A DNA stretch of 64,000 bases from positions 2,170,001-2,234,000 of the forward strand of contig CAXXJE010000002.1 in the NCBI GenBank assembly GCA_963675055.2. Reading direction: 5' to 3'. This document shows, in pieces, positions 18,701-28,195 of the stretch. A program made the position numbers and the translations under genes. The notes below the pieces were generated by a model, which did not search any database, was not told the DNA's origin, and saw nothing but the letters and a program-made list of their open reading frames with translations. Numbering within the stretch: position 1 is the first letter of the stretch; the number at the start of each line of letters is the position of its first letter. Source of the stretch: PGYT01 sp963675055. GTDB lineage: Bacteria > Bacteroidota > Ignavibacteria > Ignavibacteriales > Melioribacteraceae.

Positions 18701-21700
18701 AGGTGCTTTCGACTTGAACGCTCAAACTCTAGAGTTATCAGGTGACACATTTACAGTTACTGCTGGTACAATTCCTACAACCGGTGGTGCTGGTTTGGTT
18801 AACTTAACTGGCGATGCAGTTACTTATACTTCAAAAGTCGATTTAGATTTAGCTAATTTGACAATGAACGTTACATCGTTAACTGTTGTTGATGGTAACT
18901 CTCCTTCAGCAGGTAACGATTTAGGAATTACTACCAATTTCGTGCAAACTGCAGGTGATGTTAATCTTGATGATAACAATCTTATAATTGATGCCGGCTG
19001 GACTAGAACAGCAGGTGATTATACAATGACAACAGGTATGTTTGTAATTGATAATGCTGTCGCAGGAATTCCAGACGTTGATCAAGGAACTGGCTGGGCT
19101 GTTGATAATCTCAAGATAGATCAAAATAAAGTTACAATGACCACAGATCAACCATTTACTGTTAATAAAAGCCTTGTGTTGGATGCTACCCTTGATGCAA
19201 ACACAGGTGCTGGTGATCCTGAAAACTTGATCTTAGCAGACGGTGTTACAGTTGAAAGACAATCAAATACTGCTAAATTAGAAGAGGATCCAAACTACTT
19301 GGGTCAGGTTAATCTTTCATATACTACTGCAGGTGCGATTTCTACTTCTAATGAAGTTCCAACAAGCTCTACAGTTCTTGATGATGTTAATATTGAAGTA
19401 GCCGTAGTTCTGGAAAGAGACCTTACTGTTAACGGTACTCTTACTGTTGATAACACGACCGTTGATATTACAACTTCCAACGGAAAAGATCTAAATATGG
19501 CTGCCGGTGCAACAGTTCATGTTATTGAATATGCAGGTGCAATGTTTGACGAAGCATTAAAGCCAGCAGGCACTCTTAATGTTTACTTCGAACAAACCGG
19601 TGCTGTTAATTCTGATGACAATATACTTGATAAGGACTTTGATATAGGAACATTAACAATTGATGGCGCTGCTGTTGGTGATGAAGTTAATCTTCACGAC
19701 AATATTACTGTTGAGACTTTAGTTGTTAACGATGATGCTCCATTAGATCTTACAACTAAAAATCTTACGGTTACAAATGCTACATTAAACGGTGTTGGCG
19801 GAACTGGTTTCGTAACTGCATCTACTGCCGGTGATCTTATTTTTGGCGGTTCTGCTGCCGGCACACTTAATTTAGGTGCTGATTGGACAGTTCCAGCAAA
19901 TGTTGATGTAGTATTAAATAAAACTGCAAATGATGATGTTGTTACACTTACCGGTGGTAAAGAACTTGATTTTGCTAATAATGATTTAGTTCTTACAAAA
20001 GGTGTATTTGACACTGATGCTTCAAGTAAAATTATACTTGAGCAAGGTAATGCAGCCGGACAGCCTACTCAGGGTTTTACCAGAACATCAGGTGTAATTA
20101 TTGGTAACGTTGAGAAATTTGTAGATAGAACATCACCTGCAATGGATGTAGATAGAAGTATGATTATCTATCCTACTGGTTCAGCAGACGGTGAATACAG
20201 ACCTGCTGTATTTTATTTCAAAACTCAACCCCAGTCGTCAATTAACCTTATGGTTAACCATGAAGAAGCTAGCCCGAATGGTGAAAATGGTCTGCCTTTG
20301 GTAGTTGGTGATCAGACTATTACAAACTATCCTGATATGTTCTGGTATGTTAAATCTGACGTTGCTTTGGCTCCGTCATATAAATTTGACGTTGAATTCC
20401 AGGCTGAGGGATATAGTGATTACTTGTTAGATGGTATTGAAAATGTAAGGCTTATAAGAAGAGACTCAGGTAACGTTGCAAACAACTGGGTACTTCAGGG
20501 ATCCGATGAAAATTATGATAACTCTACAATTGCAGCAAACCATCCGTTAGTTAAAGTAATTGATGCTACCGGTGGTATAACAACACAGGGTTCAAGATTC
20601 ACCTATAGTCAGAGTGATAAAGCTCCGGTATTTGATGCTGCTTTAACTCCTCAGACTATTGATGAAGGTGATACTTTAACCTTTACTTATGTTGCTACTG
20701 ATCCTGATATTGGTCAGACAGCTACAATGAGCGCTGTAACAGTACCTGATGGTGCTACATTCACAGCTTCAACCGGTGTGTTTACCTGGATTACAGACTT
20801 CGAAGATGCTGGTGATCATATTGTAACTATTAGAGCTACTGATGACGGTAGTGCTGCGAATACAAGAGACACGACAGTTACTATTACTGTTAATAATGTA
20901 AATAGAGTTCCTGTTTGGACGACAATACCTTCCGATACACTCGAAGTTGGTGAAGGTGATACTTATACTTTACAACTGGTTGCTACGGATGCAGACAACG
21001 ATACATTAACTTATTCAAATCTGGTTAATGCCCCTGCTCCTGACAGTGTTTCTGTTGATTCAACTGGTTTATTAACTATCATTCCTGACTTCGGTGAAGT
21101 TGGTAATGTATACGACATTACTGTAAGAGTTGATGATGGTAATGGCGGTGTTGTAGATTCTACATTCCAGGTTGAAGTTGTTAAAACTAACAGAGCTCCT
21201 GTATTTACAAGCACTGTTGCCGATACAACTGTTGACGAAGGTCAGGCATTAGCATTAACTTTCACAGGATCCGATCCTGATGCTGATAACCTTACATTCT
21301 CATTAGACGCGAGTGCTCCCGCTGGTGCTGCAATTGACACAGCCGGTGCATTTACTTGGACTCCTGGTTATACTCAAGCCGGAACACATTCAGTTATCGT
21401 AGTATTAACAGATGATGGCTCACCGGCTAAATCTGCTATGGATACTGTAGTTGTTACTGTTGAAGATGCAAATGCTGCTCCTACATTTACTAAAGTATTT
21501 GTTAGAGATACTGTATTTGTAGGTGACACATTTGAATTTACATATGAAGCAGAAGACTTAGATGGTGATGCTCTTACATTTACATTTGCTGATGAGTATC
21601 CTGATGGGTCAACATTAACTGCTGTTAGTGATACAAGTGCAACTTTTGCATGGACTCCTACAGTTAATGCAACTGCTATTTACTTAATAAAAGTAAAAGT

Positions 21701-22934
21701 ATCTGACGGTACCGGTGAAGACAACACAACAGGTGAATTGCTTGTTAAAGTTGTTACAGTTGATGTAGCTGGTGTTGTTACTTACTCGGACGGCGCTTTA
21801 CCAATAGCCGGTGCGGTTGTTACATTGGCTGGTGGTGCTTCTGATATGGTTGACACAACTGATGCAGCTGGTGCTTACACATTTACAGGTGTTAGTGCTG
21901 GTAGTTATACTGTATCTGCCGCTAAGACAGGTAACAGCGGTGGTGTTAGTGCTGCTGATGCTTTAGCTGCTGCTAAATATGGTAATGATACTACATCTGT
22001 TACTTTAACTGATATTGAGTTAGTTGCTGCAGATGTTAACATGGGTGGAACTGTAAATGCTTCTGATGCTCTTGTAATTCTAAGACATGCAGTTGGATTT
22101 ACAGGTGAAGATAACCCTGCATTCCTTGCTGATGAATGGTATTTTGAATCTAATCCAATTACTGTTGCTACAGCTAACGTTACGTCAAACCTTGCCGGTA
22201 TAGTAAGTGGTGATGTTAACAGCAGCTTTACTCCTGGATTGGCTAAAGAAACTGTTGCATTAGCAGTTAACAATGAAAACTTGATTAAGATTAAACCTAA
22301 CGCTGAATTTGAAGTACCTGTAAGAGTTGCTAGTGCTGTTAAAGTTGGTGCTTATACTTTAGAGCTTAGTTATGATGCAAGTCTAATGGAATTTGTATCT
22401 GTAGCAGGTGAAGGCGTTATCGCTAACACTTCTGAAGAAGGCGTTATAAAATTAGGATATGCTGATTTATCAGGCAAGAAAGCTCTTGAACTTGAAGAAA
22501 ATGGCGTTATGACAACATTGACCTTCAAGGCTACGGAAGCATTCGCTAAATCAGCTGAAACAACTTTAACTGTTGAAAAAGGCAGTGAAATTGTTAACAG
22601 TCTTGTTAAAGATGCAAACGTTGGTCTGAACATTGGAACTATCACAGTTGCAATACCTGAACAATTTGCTCTTTACAATAACTATCCTAACCCATTCAAC
22701 CCGAGTACTACAATAGCATATGACATGCCGGAAGATGGTAAAGTAACACTGACAGTGTTTAACACTATCGGTCAGGAAGTTGCAAAACTGGTTAACGGTG
22801 TTGTTCAGGAAGCTGGTTCTTATGAACTTAAGTGGAATGCATCACAGTTAGCAAGTGGTATTTACCTCTTTAGAATTCATGTTGAAGGTGCTAAGAATCA
22901 CACTGATGTTAAGAAAATGATACTCATGAAGTAA
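15720..22934 (+). CDS. Giant T9SS-exported surface protein: beta-helix, four Ig/cadherin-like repeats, dockerin, cohesin-like domain, sorting tail
   Basis: 2404 residues. Signal peptide 1-26 (FLASTAFAQA). Residues 27-100 look like the start of a parallel beta-helix (GNPYLTITNGITKAGDGGTVIIEPGDYNETV). About 100-1500 is a long Thr/Gly/Asp/Asn-rich array of short strands (for example LTLTGNLSF, GTLNLGADW), as in adhesin beta-helices. Four Ig/cadherin-like repeats lie at about 1638-2010 (APVFDAALTPQTIDEGDTL, RAPVFTSTVADTTVDEGQ). A carboxypeptidase-regulatory-like domain follows (about 2014-2085), then a dockerin type I region (2090-2165, DVNMGGTVNASDALVILRHAVG), a cohesin-like domain (about 2175-2310) and the T9SS tail (YNNYPNPFNPSTTI to the end). 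There is no cysteine in the whole chain. Probably a cell-surface adhesin or scaffold; ligand unknown. Confidence 0.9.
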   Translation: MNLKKLSSKLGLALVMLVFLASTAFAQAYVSATDGDDNVGDGTMGNPYLTITNGITKAGDGGTVIIEPGDYNETVTVPNDMTITASDFGGTGFSTVTINGLVISTTNAGDVVSFAESGLNFFIENANDLTLTKGVLNIGAANVTLQTGLTITRTAGSINATPTFTDINVTYNGTGDIVAGPELPADIGTGVLTVAITAGKSLTATNALTTGGGLVLTSGNFTLSGDLTLEGAANVVMGGANADDVTLGNVTVESGATLANPVINNGGTAASTLTLTGNLSFEHDGVLAGDATTTIQNGAGDMTLNNGFDVVGATVGGTARTVDVAVTNGAGDLTASDEIEATVITNGAGKIVVTGGSGTNLVNNTAAGVFELAADFELSGAAISIGNGTAVVKLNANTLSLSNNAAVVTLTGDIISTTASTVGSGTVAITGNKTTVNGAGEMPNISIASGKELEITNGFTAYGNVTNAGNLDVDGATTVSGNLTSTGLVDLIGAGITVEGDYAQNTDGTLNFGANTFAIEGDWFRDSNVLNDVTFGTGTLTFQGSGAAVWTPGAQLTIANVIINKALAAETVTLTQSVKIDANFTITTGQLRLDNHLRMLSGVFTNGSSGYLSNNDNAFLIIDGASNLAGAATYSNLDMRANTTLNNAITINGIVHHRTGTLALGGFNATWDDDYSRDNEYNFYTDAAVIVAGGGTFAVAAGVTYDLTYLETTATTAGVERLAAGIRNLTINTEGTTIRLGGATTITGALSVTGENNGTAALDLQDGNLTLAGDGITHSILGTVSDVAASNDLIVTGDGATIDGGTATTSDRTIEDLTVNLAAASETFTLKNIINITLLTNTLGTSTVSLVDDGKATVLDDATLGDLELTAGTVTLTLGGATPDDITNASVLQAGTLNLGSDLVFAAALSQGATADAAINLNSYDLTVKGDFTHNNAGQITGTGVLTMDATGASTDMILTSDLSVSNLEIKAGGNDVDLTVGDVDVTDSFTLTSGAFDLNAQTLELSGDTFTVTAGTIPTTGGAGLVNLTGDAVTYTSKVDLDLANLTMNVTSLTVVDGNSPSAGNDLGITTNFVQTAGDVNLDDNNLIIDAGWTRTAGDYTMTTGMFVIDNAVAGIPDVDQGTGWAVDNLKIDQNKVTMTTDQPFTVNKSLVLDATLDANTGAGDPENLILADGVTVERQSNTAKLEEDPNYLGQVNLSYTTAGAISTSNEVPTSSTVLDDVNIEVAVVLERDLTVNGTLTVDNTTVDITTSNGKDLNMAAGATVHVIEYAGAMFDEALKPAGTLNVYFEQTGAVNSDDNILDKDFDIGTLTIDGAAVGDEVNLHDNITVETLVVNDDAPLDLTTKNLTVTNATLNGVGGTGFVTASTAGDLIFGGSAAGTLNLGADWTVPANVDVVLNKTANDDVVTLTGGKELDFANNDLVLTKGVFDTDASSKIILEQGNAAGQPTQGFTRTSGVIIGNVEKFVDRTSPAMDVDRSMIIYPTGSADGEYRPAVFYFKTQPQSSINLMVNHEEASPNGENGLPLVVGDQTITNYPDMFWYVKSDVALAPSYKFDVEFQAEGYSDYLLDGIENVRLIRRDSGNVANNWVLQGSDENYDNSTIAANHPLVKVIDATGGITTQGSRFTYSQSDKAPVFDAALTPQTIDEGDTLTFTYVATDPDIGQTATMSAVTVPDGATFTASTGVFTWITDFEDAGDHIVTIRATDDGSAANTRDTTVTITVNNVNRVPVWTTIPSDTLEVGEGDTYTLQLVATDADNDTLTYSNLVNAPAPDSVSVDSTGLLTIIPDFGEVGNVYDITVRVDDGNGGVVDSTFQVEVVKTNRAPVFTSTVADTTVDEGQALALTFTGSDPDADNLTFSLDASAPAGAAIDTAGAFTWTPGYTQAGTHSVIVVLTDDGSPAKSAMDTVVVTVEDANAAPTFTKVFVRDTVFVGDTFEFTYEAEDLDGDALTFTFADEYPDGSTLTAVSDTSATFAWTPTVNATAIYLIKVKVSDGTGEDNTTGELLVKVVTVDVAGVVTYSDGALPIAGAVVTLAGGASDMVDTTDAAGAYTFTGVSAGSYTVSAAKTGNSGGVSAADALAAAKYGNDTTSVTLTDIELVAADVNMGGTVNASDALVILRHAVGFTGEDNPAFLADEWYFESNPITVATANVTSNLAGIVSGDVNSSFTPGLAKETVALAVNNENLIKIKPNAEFEVPVRVASAVKVGAYTLELSYDASLMEFVSVAGEGVIANTSEEGVIKLGYADLSGKKALELEENGVMTTLTFKATEAFAKSAETTLTVEKGSEIVNSLVKDANVGLNIGTITVAIPEQFALYNNYPNPFNPSTTIAYDMPEDGKVTLTVFNTIGQEVAKLVNGVVQEAGSYELKWNASQLASGIYLFRIHVEGAKNHTDVKKMILMK

Positions 22935-22951
22935 TAAAGATAGGTTAAATT

Positions 22952-22985
22952 CAGGGTGTAAGAATTTCCTTACACCCTGTTTTTT
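22952..22985 (+). terminator. Rho-independent terminator after the giant surface gene
   Basis: Near-perfect hairpin with arms cagggtgtaag (22952-22962) and ccttacaccctg (22968-22979), followed by six T. It separates the two surface-protein genes, so the second gene may have lower or separate expression. Confidence 0.93.
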
Positions 22986-23017
22986 ATAAACTATGTTTAA
23001 TTTTGAGAGGAACTTAT

Positions 23018-26000
23018 ATGAAAAAAATTACATCAATCTTGAGCTTATTACTTCTGTTTACTTTTTCTATTGCACAAGCTCAGGTTGCAACAATAAGTAT
23101 AGACGATCAGGCTGCTATTGCCGGATCTGAAATAAGTGTTCCCCTCAGTACGAACAATGACCTTGAAGACATTGGCTCTCTTACTCTAAATATAACCTAT
23201 GATTCTGATGTTCTAACTTTTAGCAATCAAATTGCTAATAGTGATTTACTTACAGCAGGTAATTTGCAAGTAAATCACACTGAAAACGGAGCTAACAGTG
23301 TCATTTCAATTGGTTGGTTTAGCGTTGACCCGATTACACTTCAAGACAAAATACTCGATCTGAAATTTGTTTATATTGAGGGTACTTCAACTTTAGCCTT
23401 CTCTGGTACAAATGAATTTACTGATTCTGATAATGCACTTGTTAATGTGGCTTATACTGATGGAAGCGTATTTCCGGTTGGTCAGGGCCCGCTCTCTTTT
23501 GCGCTATCAGATGAAGTAGGTAATACCGGGGATCAGGTTACAGTCGATTTATCGGCTAAAAATATTAATGAAATGGGTGCCATGCAATTTGAGATCACTT
23601 ATGATTCAAGTGTTTTAGAATTCGTTGGACTTTCCGACGACGTACTTGGTTTTACAGTGAACTCAGCTACTGACGGTGTTGTTAAGTTAGCATGGTTCTC
23701 CACAGACGGTTATTCGCTCGTTGAGGGTGTTTTAGCCGGATTAGATTTTGATTTCTCAGGCGGTACTTCTGCAGTTGCTTTCAATGCCTCTGCCGTTGAA
23801 CTTACTAAACTTGATGAAACTTCTGTAAATGCTACGCTTACTGACGGTAGCGTTATGAATACACCTACAGGCTTTATACTTTCAGATGCAACAGCTTACT
23901 TAGGTGGAGATGCAAACGTTACTTTAAGTGCTACTAATGTTTCTGATTTAGGCGCATTCCAGCTGTACATTAATTACGATGCTGACAGCCTTACATTTGT
24001 TGAACTGGCAAATCAGGAAGCTGCCGGTACATTTAGTGCAAATGCTTCTAACGGCTTAATTACACTTGGTTATTTTAATGTTGACGGTCTAACCGTTACT
24101 AACGAACCTTTAGTTGACCTCGTGTTTACATATAACGGTGGAAGCACTGCTGTTGAATTTGATGAAGCGCATGCTGGAACCGAAGTAGTTGATATTAATG
24201 AAGCTCCTATTAATGTTGTTTACACTGATGGTAGTGTTAGCTTAAATGCGGCAAACCAACCTCCTGTATTTGTTAATGTATTGCCGGATACCACTATTAC
24301 TGGTGGTGAAGCTTTGGCATATACATATACTGCTACGGACTCCGACGATGATGCTGTTACGTTTGCATTGGTTTCTGGTCCAGAAGGTATGACAGTATCT
24401 GATGCCGGTGCTTTAGCATGGACACCTGATACTGATGCTGATTCGGCTTATACAGTTGTTGTTTCTGCAACGGACGGTACTGATTCTGTTAATGATACTG
24501 CTACTGTAACTGTTGTTCCCGGTATACTTGATTTGACAATTCAGCAAATTCAAACCCCTACTGATGATACTGACGCATCTCCTTATGTTGGAATGACTGT
24601 TAGGACAACGGGAGTGGTTACAGCAATTGATACTCTTGGAGATCAAGGTTATTTCATACAAGATGGTACTGGAGATTATAGTGGCGTTTTCGTTTATGAT
24701 AATGATAATACTCCAGCAGTTGGTGACAATATTACGATTGTTGCGGAAGTATCAGAGTACTATAATCTTACTGAGCTTGGATATGTATCCTCAATAACAG
24801 TTAATAGCTCGGGAAATGATCTTCCTGCAGCTCAATTAATTACATTAGCTGAGGCTGGTGAGCCTTTGGAAGGTGTACTTGTTAGTGTAGATAGTGTCTT
24901 AGTTCTTGATTCTAACTATGAGTATGGCGAATGGTTAGTTACTGATGGTGTTGACTCACTTCAGATAGACGAGCAATTATTTGCTTTCGTTCCTGATTCA
25001 GGAAAAACATATAGTGTAACTGGTCCATTAAACTATACTTACAGTCAATACAAAATAGCACCTCGAAATATGGATGACATCGTTTTGATCAAATTCCCTG
25101 ATACCGGTGTTATGGCATTAGACCTTAATACGGGTAACCTCGGATTTACCATGTTTAATGATGGTAATCTAGGATACCATGACGATGGCGATTTACCGAA
25201 TCGTGGTGTTGGTATCACCTGGAAAGGTGCAAACGGATTGTGGAAGGCTGCTGCGGTTTATGGTAGAACCAGCGTTGGTCTTGCTGTCGGTAATGCTAAT
25301 AATAATGGTGGTGTTGCTCTGGATGATGTACAGAACATTGAAAGCTACTGGGGTATGTTTGGTTTACAATCCGAGGAAGGTTTCGATCAGGTAACTCCTC
25401 CGGCAGTATTTGATGATAATCTTCAGGGTGAAGGTCTTTATACCGATATACCTGTAACTGTAAAAGCTTACGCTAATACAGGAGAAGACTGGATCTATCT
25501 GCGATACGGATTCACAAATAATACAGGCGCTGAAGTTAATGATTTGGTAGCTGGTTTATTTGCCGATCTTGATGTCACTGACGACTATACAAATAATAAA
25601 GCAGGATATGCTGAAGGTGAATGGATGATATATGAATATATCAATGATTCAAATCCATATTATGGTCTGGCTGCTGTTAATAAATGGGATGCCCCAGGCG
25701 GCGCTACTGTAACAAGCAGTAATGTTTCGCAGGATGAATTCAGAAGTAAAGCCTTTGAATATATTACTAATCAGGACTTTACTGCTCCTCCAACAGGTGA
25801 TCAGAGGTCATGGATAGGGATTAAAGTTCCTAATATAGCTGTTGGTGAAACCCAATGGGTTACATTTACTATTCTTGCTGCTGATAATCTTGAGGACTTG
25901 CGTCATAATGCTGATCTAGCTGTCAGGAAAGCTATTGATGATTTAGGATGGGCAGAAGAGGGTGGTTATACTGATGTTGATGGTAATCTTAATGTAGTAC

Positions 26001-26281
26001 CGGAAGAGTATTCATTATCTCAGAACTATCCTAACCCGTTCAATCCGTCTACGTCTATCACTTTCGGATTGCCGGAAGCAAGCCAGGTTAAGTTAAGTGT
26101 TTATAACTTACTTGGTGAAACAGTTGATGTATTGGTTAGTACCGATATGAGCGCTGGTTATCATTCCGTTAACTGGAATGCCAGTAACCTGGCATCAGGT
26201 ATTTACTTCTACACAATTGAAGCTCATTCAGCTTCAGGTAAGGATTTTAATGTCGTGAAGAAAATGATGTTATTGAAATAA
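23018..26281 (+). CDS. T9SS-exported protein with three cohesin-like domains, Ig and OB-type domains
   Basis: 1087 residues from the ATG at 23018, which has GAGAGG seven bases upstream; a TTG five codons earlier is less likely. Signal peptide 1-22. Three tandem cohesin-like domains lie at about 24-150, 153-280 and 283-408, each with the pattern of a beta-strand opening (GDQVTVDLSAKNI), YDSSVLEFV, a strand with LAWFSTDG, and a closing TDGSV. Then an Ig-like domain (412-502, QPPVFVNVLPDTTITGGE), a DUF5689/OB-like domain (503-690, VGMTVRTTGVVTAIDTLGDQGYFIQDG), an uncharacterised region (700-990) and the T9SS tail (LSQNYPNPFNPSTSI). No cysteine. Next to a dockerin protein, so a cohesin-dockerin partner is plausible. 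Confidence 0.88.
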   Translation: MKKITSILSLLLLFTFSIAQAQVATISIDDQAAIAGSEISVPLSTNNDLEDIGSLTLNITYDSDVLTFSNQIANSDLLTAGNLQVNHTENGANSVISIGWFSVDPITLQDKILDLKFVYIEGTSTLAFSGTNEFTDSDNALVNVAYTDGSVFPVGQGPLSFALSDEVGNTGDQVTVDLSAKNINEMGAMQFEITYDSSVLEFVGLSDDVLGFTVNSATDGVVKLAWFSTDGYSLVEGVLAGLDFDFSGGTSAVAFNASAVELTKLDETSVNATLTDGSVMNTPTGFILSDATAYLGGDANVTLSATNVSDLGAFQLYINYDADSLTFVELANQEAAGTFSANASNGLITLGYFNVDGLTVTNEPLVDLVFTYNGGSTAVEFDEAHAGTEVVDINEAPINVVYTDGSVSLNAANQPPVFVNVLPDTTITGGEALAYTYTATDSDDDAVTFALVSGPEGMTVSDAGALAWTPDTDADSAYTVVVSATDGTDSVNDTATVTVVPGILDLTIQQIQTPTDDTDASPYVGMTVRTTGVVTAIDTLGDQGYFIQDGTGDYSGVFVYDNDNTPAVGDNITIVAEVSEYYNLTELGYVSSITVNSSGNDLPAAQLITLAEAGEPLEGVLVSVDSVLVLDSNYEYGEWLVTDGVDSLQIDEQLFAFVPDSGKTYSVTGPLNYTYSQYKIAPRNMDDIVLIKFPDTGVMALDLNTGNLGFTMFNDGNLGYHDDGDLPNRGVGITWKGANGLWKAAAVYGRTSVGLAVGNANNNGGVALDDVQNIESYWGMFGLQSEEGFDQVTPPAVFDDNLQGEGLYTDIPVTVKAYANTGEDWIYLRYGFTNNTGAEVNDLVAGLFADLDVTDDYTNNKAGYAEGEWMIYEYINDSNPYYGLAAVNKWDAPGGATVTSSNVSQDEFRSKAFEYITNQDFTAPPTGDQRSWIGIKVPNIAVGETQWVTFTILAADNLEDLRHNADLAVRKAIDDLGWAEEGGYTDVDGNLNVVPEEYSLSQNYPNPFNPSTSITFGLPEASQVKLSVYNLLGETVDVLVSTDMSAGYHSVNWNASNLASGIYFYTIEAHSASGKDFNVVKKMMLLK

Positions 26282-26308
26282 TATGTATTGATTAGATATA
26301 TTATTATA

Positions 26309-26338
26309 AGAGCCGCTTAATGCGGCTCTTTATTTTTT
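26309..26338 (+). terminator. Rho-independent terminator after the cohesin-like gene
   Basis: Hairpin agagccgc / gcggctct with a 5-base loop, followed by a T-rich tract (ttattttttt-like). It isolates the surface pair from the Gld-type ABC operon. Confidence 0.92.
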
Positions 26339-26519
26339 AAAAAAGCGGGAACAAAAAAAACAATAAGGTGTTGAATTATACTTGAAACACTATACTTAAT
26401 GTTAGATTGAGATTATTGTTAAATAATAGAATGAAATGACATTAATATTTTGACGCAGGTCTTGAAATCTATGACAATAGTTAATAATTTAGTCCCTTCA
26501 AAAAACAACCAATTACGAT

Positions 26520-27452
26520 ATGAATATTCAAGTAACTAATCTTACCAAGAAATATGGTACTCAGAGAGCAGTAGATAATATTTCTTTTGAAGTTAAAACC
26601 GGGGAGATACTTGGTTTTCTAGGACCGAACGGCGCCGGTAAGACAACTACAATGAAAATTATTACATGCTTCATGGCTCCATCCGATGGGGATGTTAAAG
26701 TTGGAGATTACTCAATTCACGAAAATCCAGAAGATATTAAAAGCAATATAGGTTATCTGCCTGAAAACAATCCTTTGTATCTGGATATGCAGATGCTTGA
26801 TTACCTGCAGTTCGTGGCTTTGCTTCAGGGTGTTGAAAAGCACAATGTTGATAAGCGAATAGCAGAGATGGTTGCAGTAACAGGTCTTAATGCTGAGAAA
26901 CATAAGAAAATAGGTGAACTATCGAAGGGGTATCGTCAAAGAGTTGGACTTGCACAGGCAATGATACATGATCCGGAAATCCTAATCCTGGATGAACCTA
27001 CTACCGGCTTAGACCCTAACCAGATAGTTGAAATTAGGAAACTTATTCGGGAGATAGGCAAGGAAAAAACAGTTATATTAAGTACTCATATACTCCCTGA
27101 AGTTGAAGCTACCTGTGATAGAATCCTTATTATAAACAACGGGAAAATAGTTGCTGACGGTACATCGGAAGTGCTTAGAAAACAGGCTCAGGGACAAGAA
27201 TCACTTAAGATACAGATAATGGATGCCCCGACTAAAGATGAGATAATTTCATCAATAAAATCGCTTGAGACCGTTGCTATGGTAGACCCAATACTAGATG
27301 CTGAGAATATGTTTATTGTAAACAGTAAGGATGATCAATCATCAAAACGTGATATATTTAAAATGTGCGCTCAAAAGAACTGGGTGTTAACCGAGTTGAC
27401 GCCGCTTGAAACTAAATTAGAAGATGTATTTAGAGAACTAACAACTAACTAA
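26520..27452 (+). CDS. gldA: ABC transporter ATP-binding protein, GldA-like
   Basis: 310 residues. Walker A GPNGAGKT (35-42), ABC signature LSKGYRQRVGLAQ near 136-148, Walker B LILDEPTTGLD, and the H-loop STHILPE. The C-terminal extension (225-310, with SLKIQIMDAP and DVFRELTTN at the end) is of the DrrA/GldA type. It energises the ABC-2 permease encoded 7 bases downstream. In Flavobacterium the gldAFG products are linked to gliding, but homologues occur in non-gliding species, so the substrate stays unknown. Confidence 0.92.
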   Translation: MNIQVTNLTKKYGTQRAVDNISFEVKTGEILGFLGPNGAGKTTTMKIITCFMAPSDGDVKVGDYSIHENPEDIKSNIGYLPENNPLYLDMQMLDYLQFVALLQGVEKHNVDKRIAEMVAVTGLNAEKHKKIGELSKGYRQRVGLAQAMIHDPEILILDEPTTGLDPNQIVEIRKLIREIGKEKTVILSTHILPEVEATCDRILIINNGKIVADGTSEVLRKQAQGQESLKIQIMDAPTKDEIISSIKSLETVAMVDPILDAENMFIVNSKDDQSSKRDIFKMCAQKNWVLTELTPLETKLEDVFRELTTN

Positions 27453-27459
27453 AGCTATT

Positions 27460-28185
27460 ATGAAAGAGACATTAATAATTGCTCACAAAGAATTAAAAAC
27501 ATTTTTTGATTCGCTTATAGCTTACATCCTGATAGTGATATTTCTCGGGATGAGCGGATTTTTTACATGGCTGTTTGGATCTGATGTATTTTTTATCGGT
27601 CAGGCAACACTTCAGCCTTTCTTTTCAATTGCCTACTGGACACTGTTCTTTTTTATTCCTGCCCTGACGATGAAGATGTTATCGGAAGAAAAGAGAATCG
27701 GTACAATGGAATTGTTGTTAACAAAACCGGTATCTGACTGGCAGGTTATATTCGGTAAGTTCATTGCAAGTCTCGAACTTATCGGCATCGCATTGTTATT
27801 TACCTTGCCCTATTATTTCACGGTATGGTCAATAGGTCCGGTAGATCATGGAGCAGTTTGGTGCGGTTATCTTGGAATGATCCTTATGAGCATGGCCCTT
27901 ATCAGCATCGGATTATTCGCGAGTAGTATAACCAATAATCAAATTGTTGCGTTTTTACTCTCATTGTTCATTGGTGTTTTCTTTTTAATTATTTTTGATG
28001 TTTTGGCAAACAATTTCATTGGTAGTTTGGGGCAATTCCTTAGCTATCTTAGTCTGTCGACTCACTATGAATCCATTTCCAGGGGAGTTATTGATTCAAG
28101 GGATTTACTCTACTTCCTTTCAATATCCTATCTTGGATTATTTTTAGCAGAATCTGTATTATCAAGAAGAAATATAGTTGAATAG
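27460..28185 (+). CDS. gldF: ABC-2 type permease, GldF-like
   Basis: 241 residues with six hydrophobic spans. The order KELKTFFDSLIAYILIVIF at the N-terminus, LTMKMLSEEKRIGTMELLLTKPVSDWQVIFGKF at about 66-98, and STHYESISRGVIDSRDLLYFLSIS near the end is the GldF/NosY-type ABC-2 pattern. It forms the membrane half of the exporter with the preceding ATPase, in the same operon with gene spacings of 7 and 10 bases. Confidence 0.9.
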   Translation: MKETLIIAHKELKTFFDSLIAYILIVIFLGMSGFFTWLFGSDVFFIGQATLQPFFSIAYWTLFFFIPALTMKMLSEEKRIGTMELLLTKPVSDWQVIFGKFIASLELIGIALLFTLPYYFTVWSIGPVDHGAVWCGYLGMILMSMALISIGLFASSITNNQIVAFLLSLFIGVFFLIIFDVLANNFIGSLGQFLSYLSLSTHYESISRGVIDSRDLLYFLSISYLGLFLAESVLSRRNIVE

Positions 28186-28195
28186 TGGTAAAACT

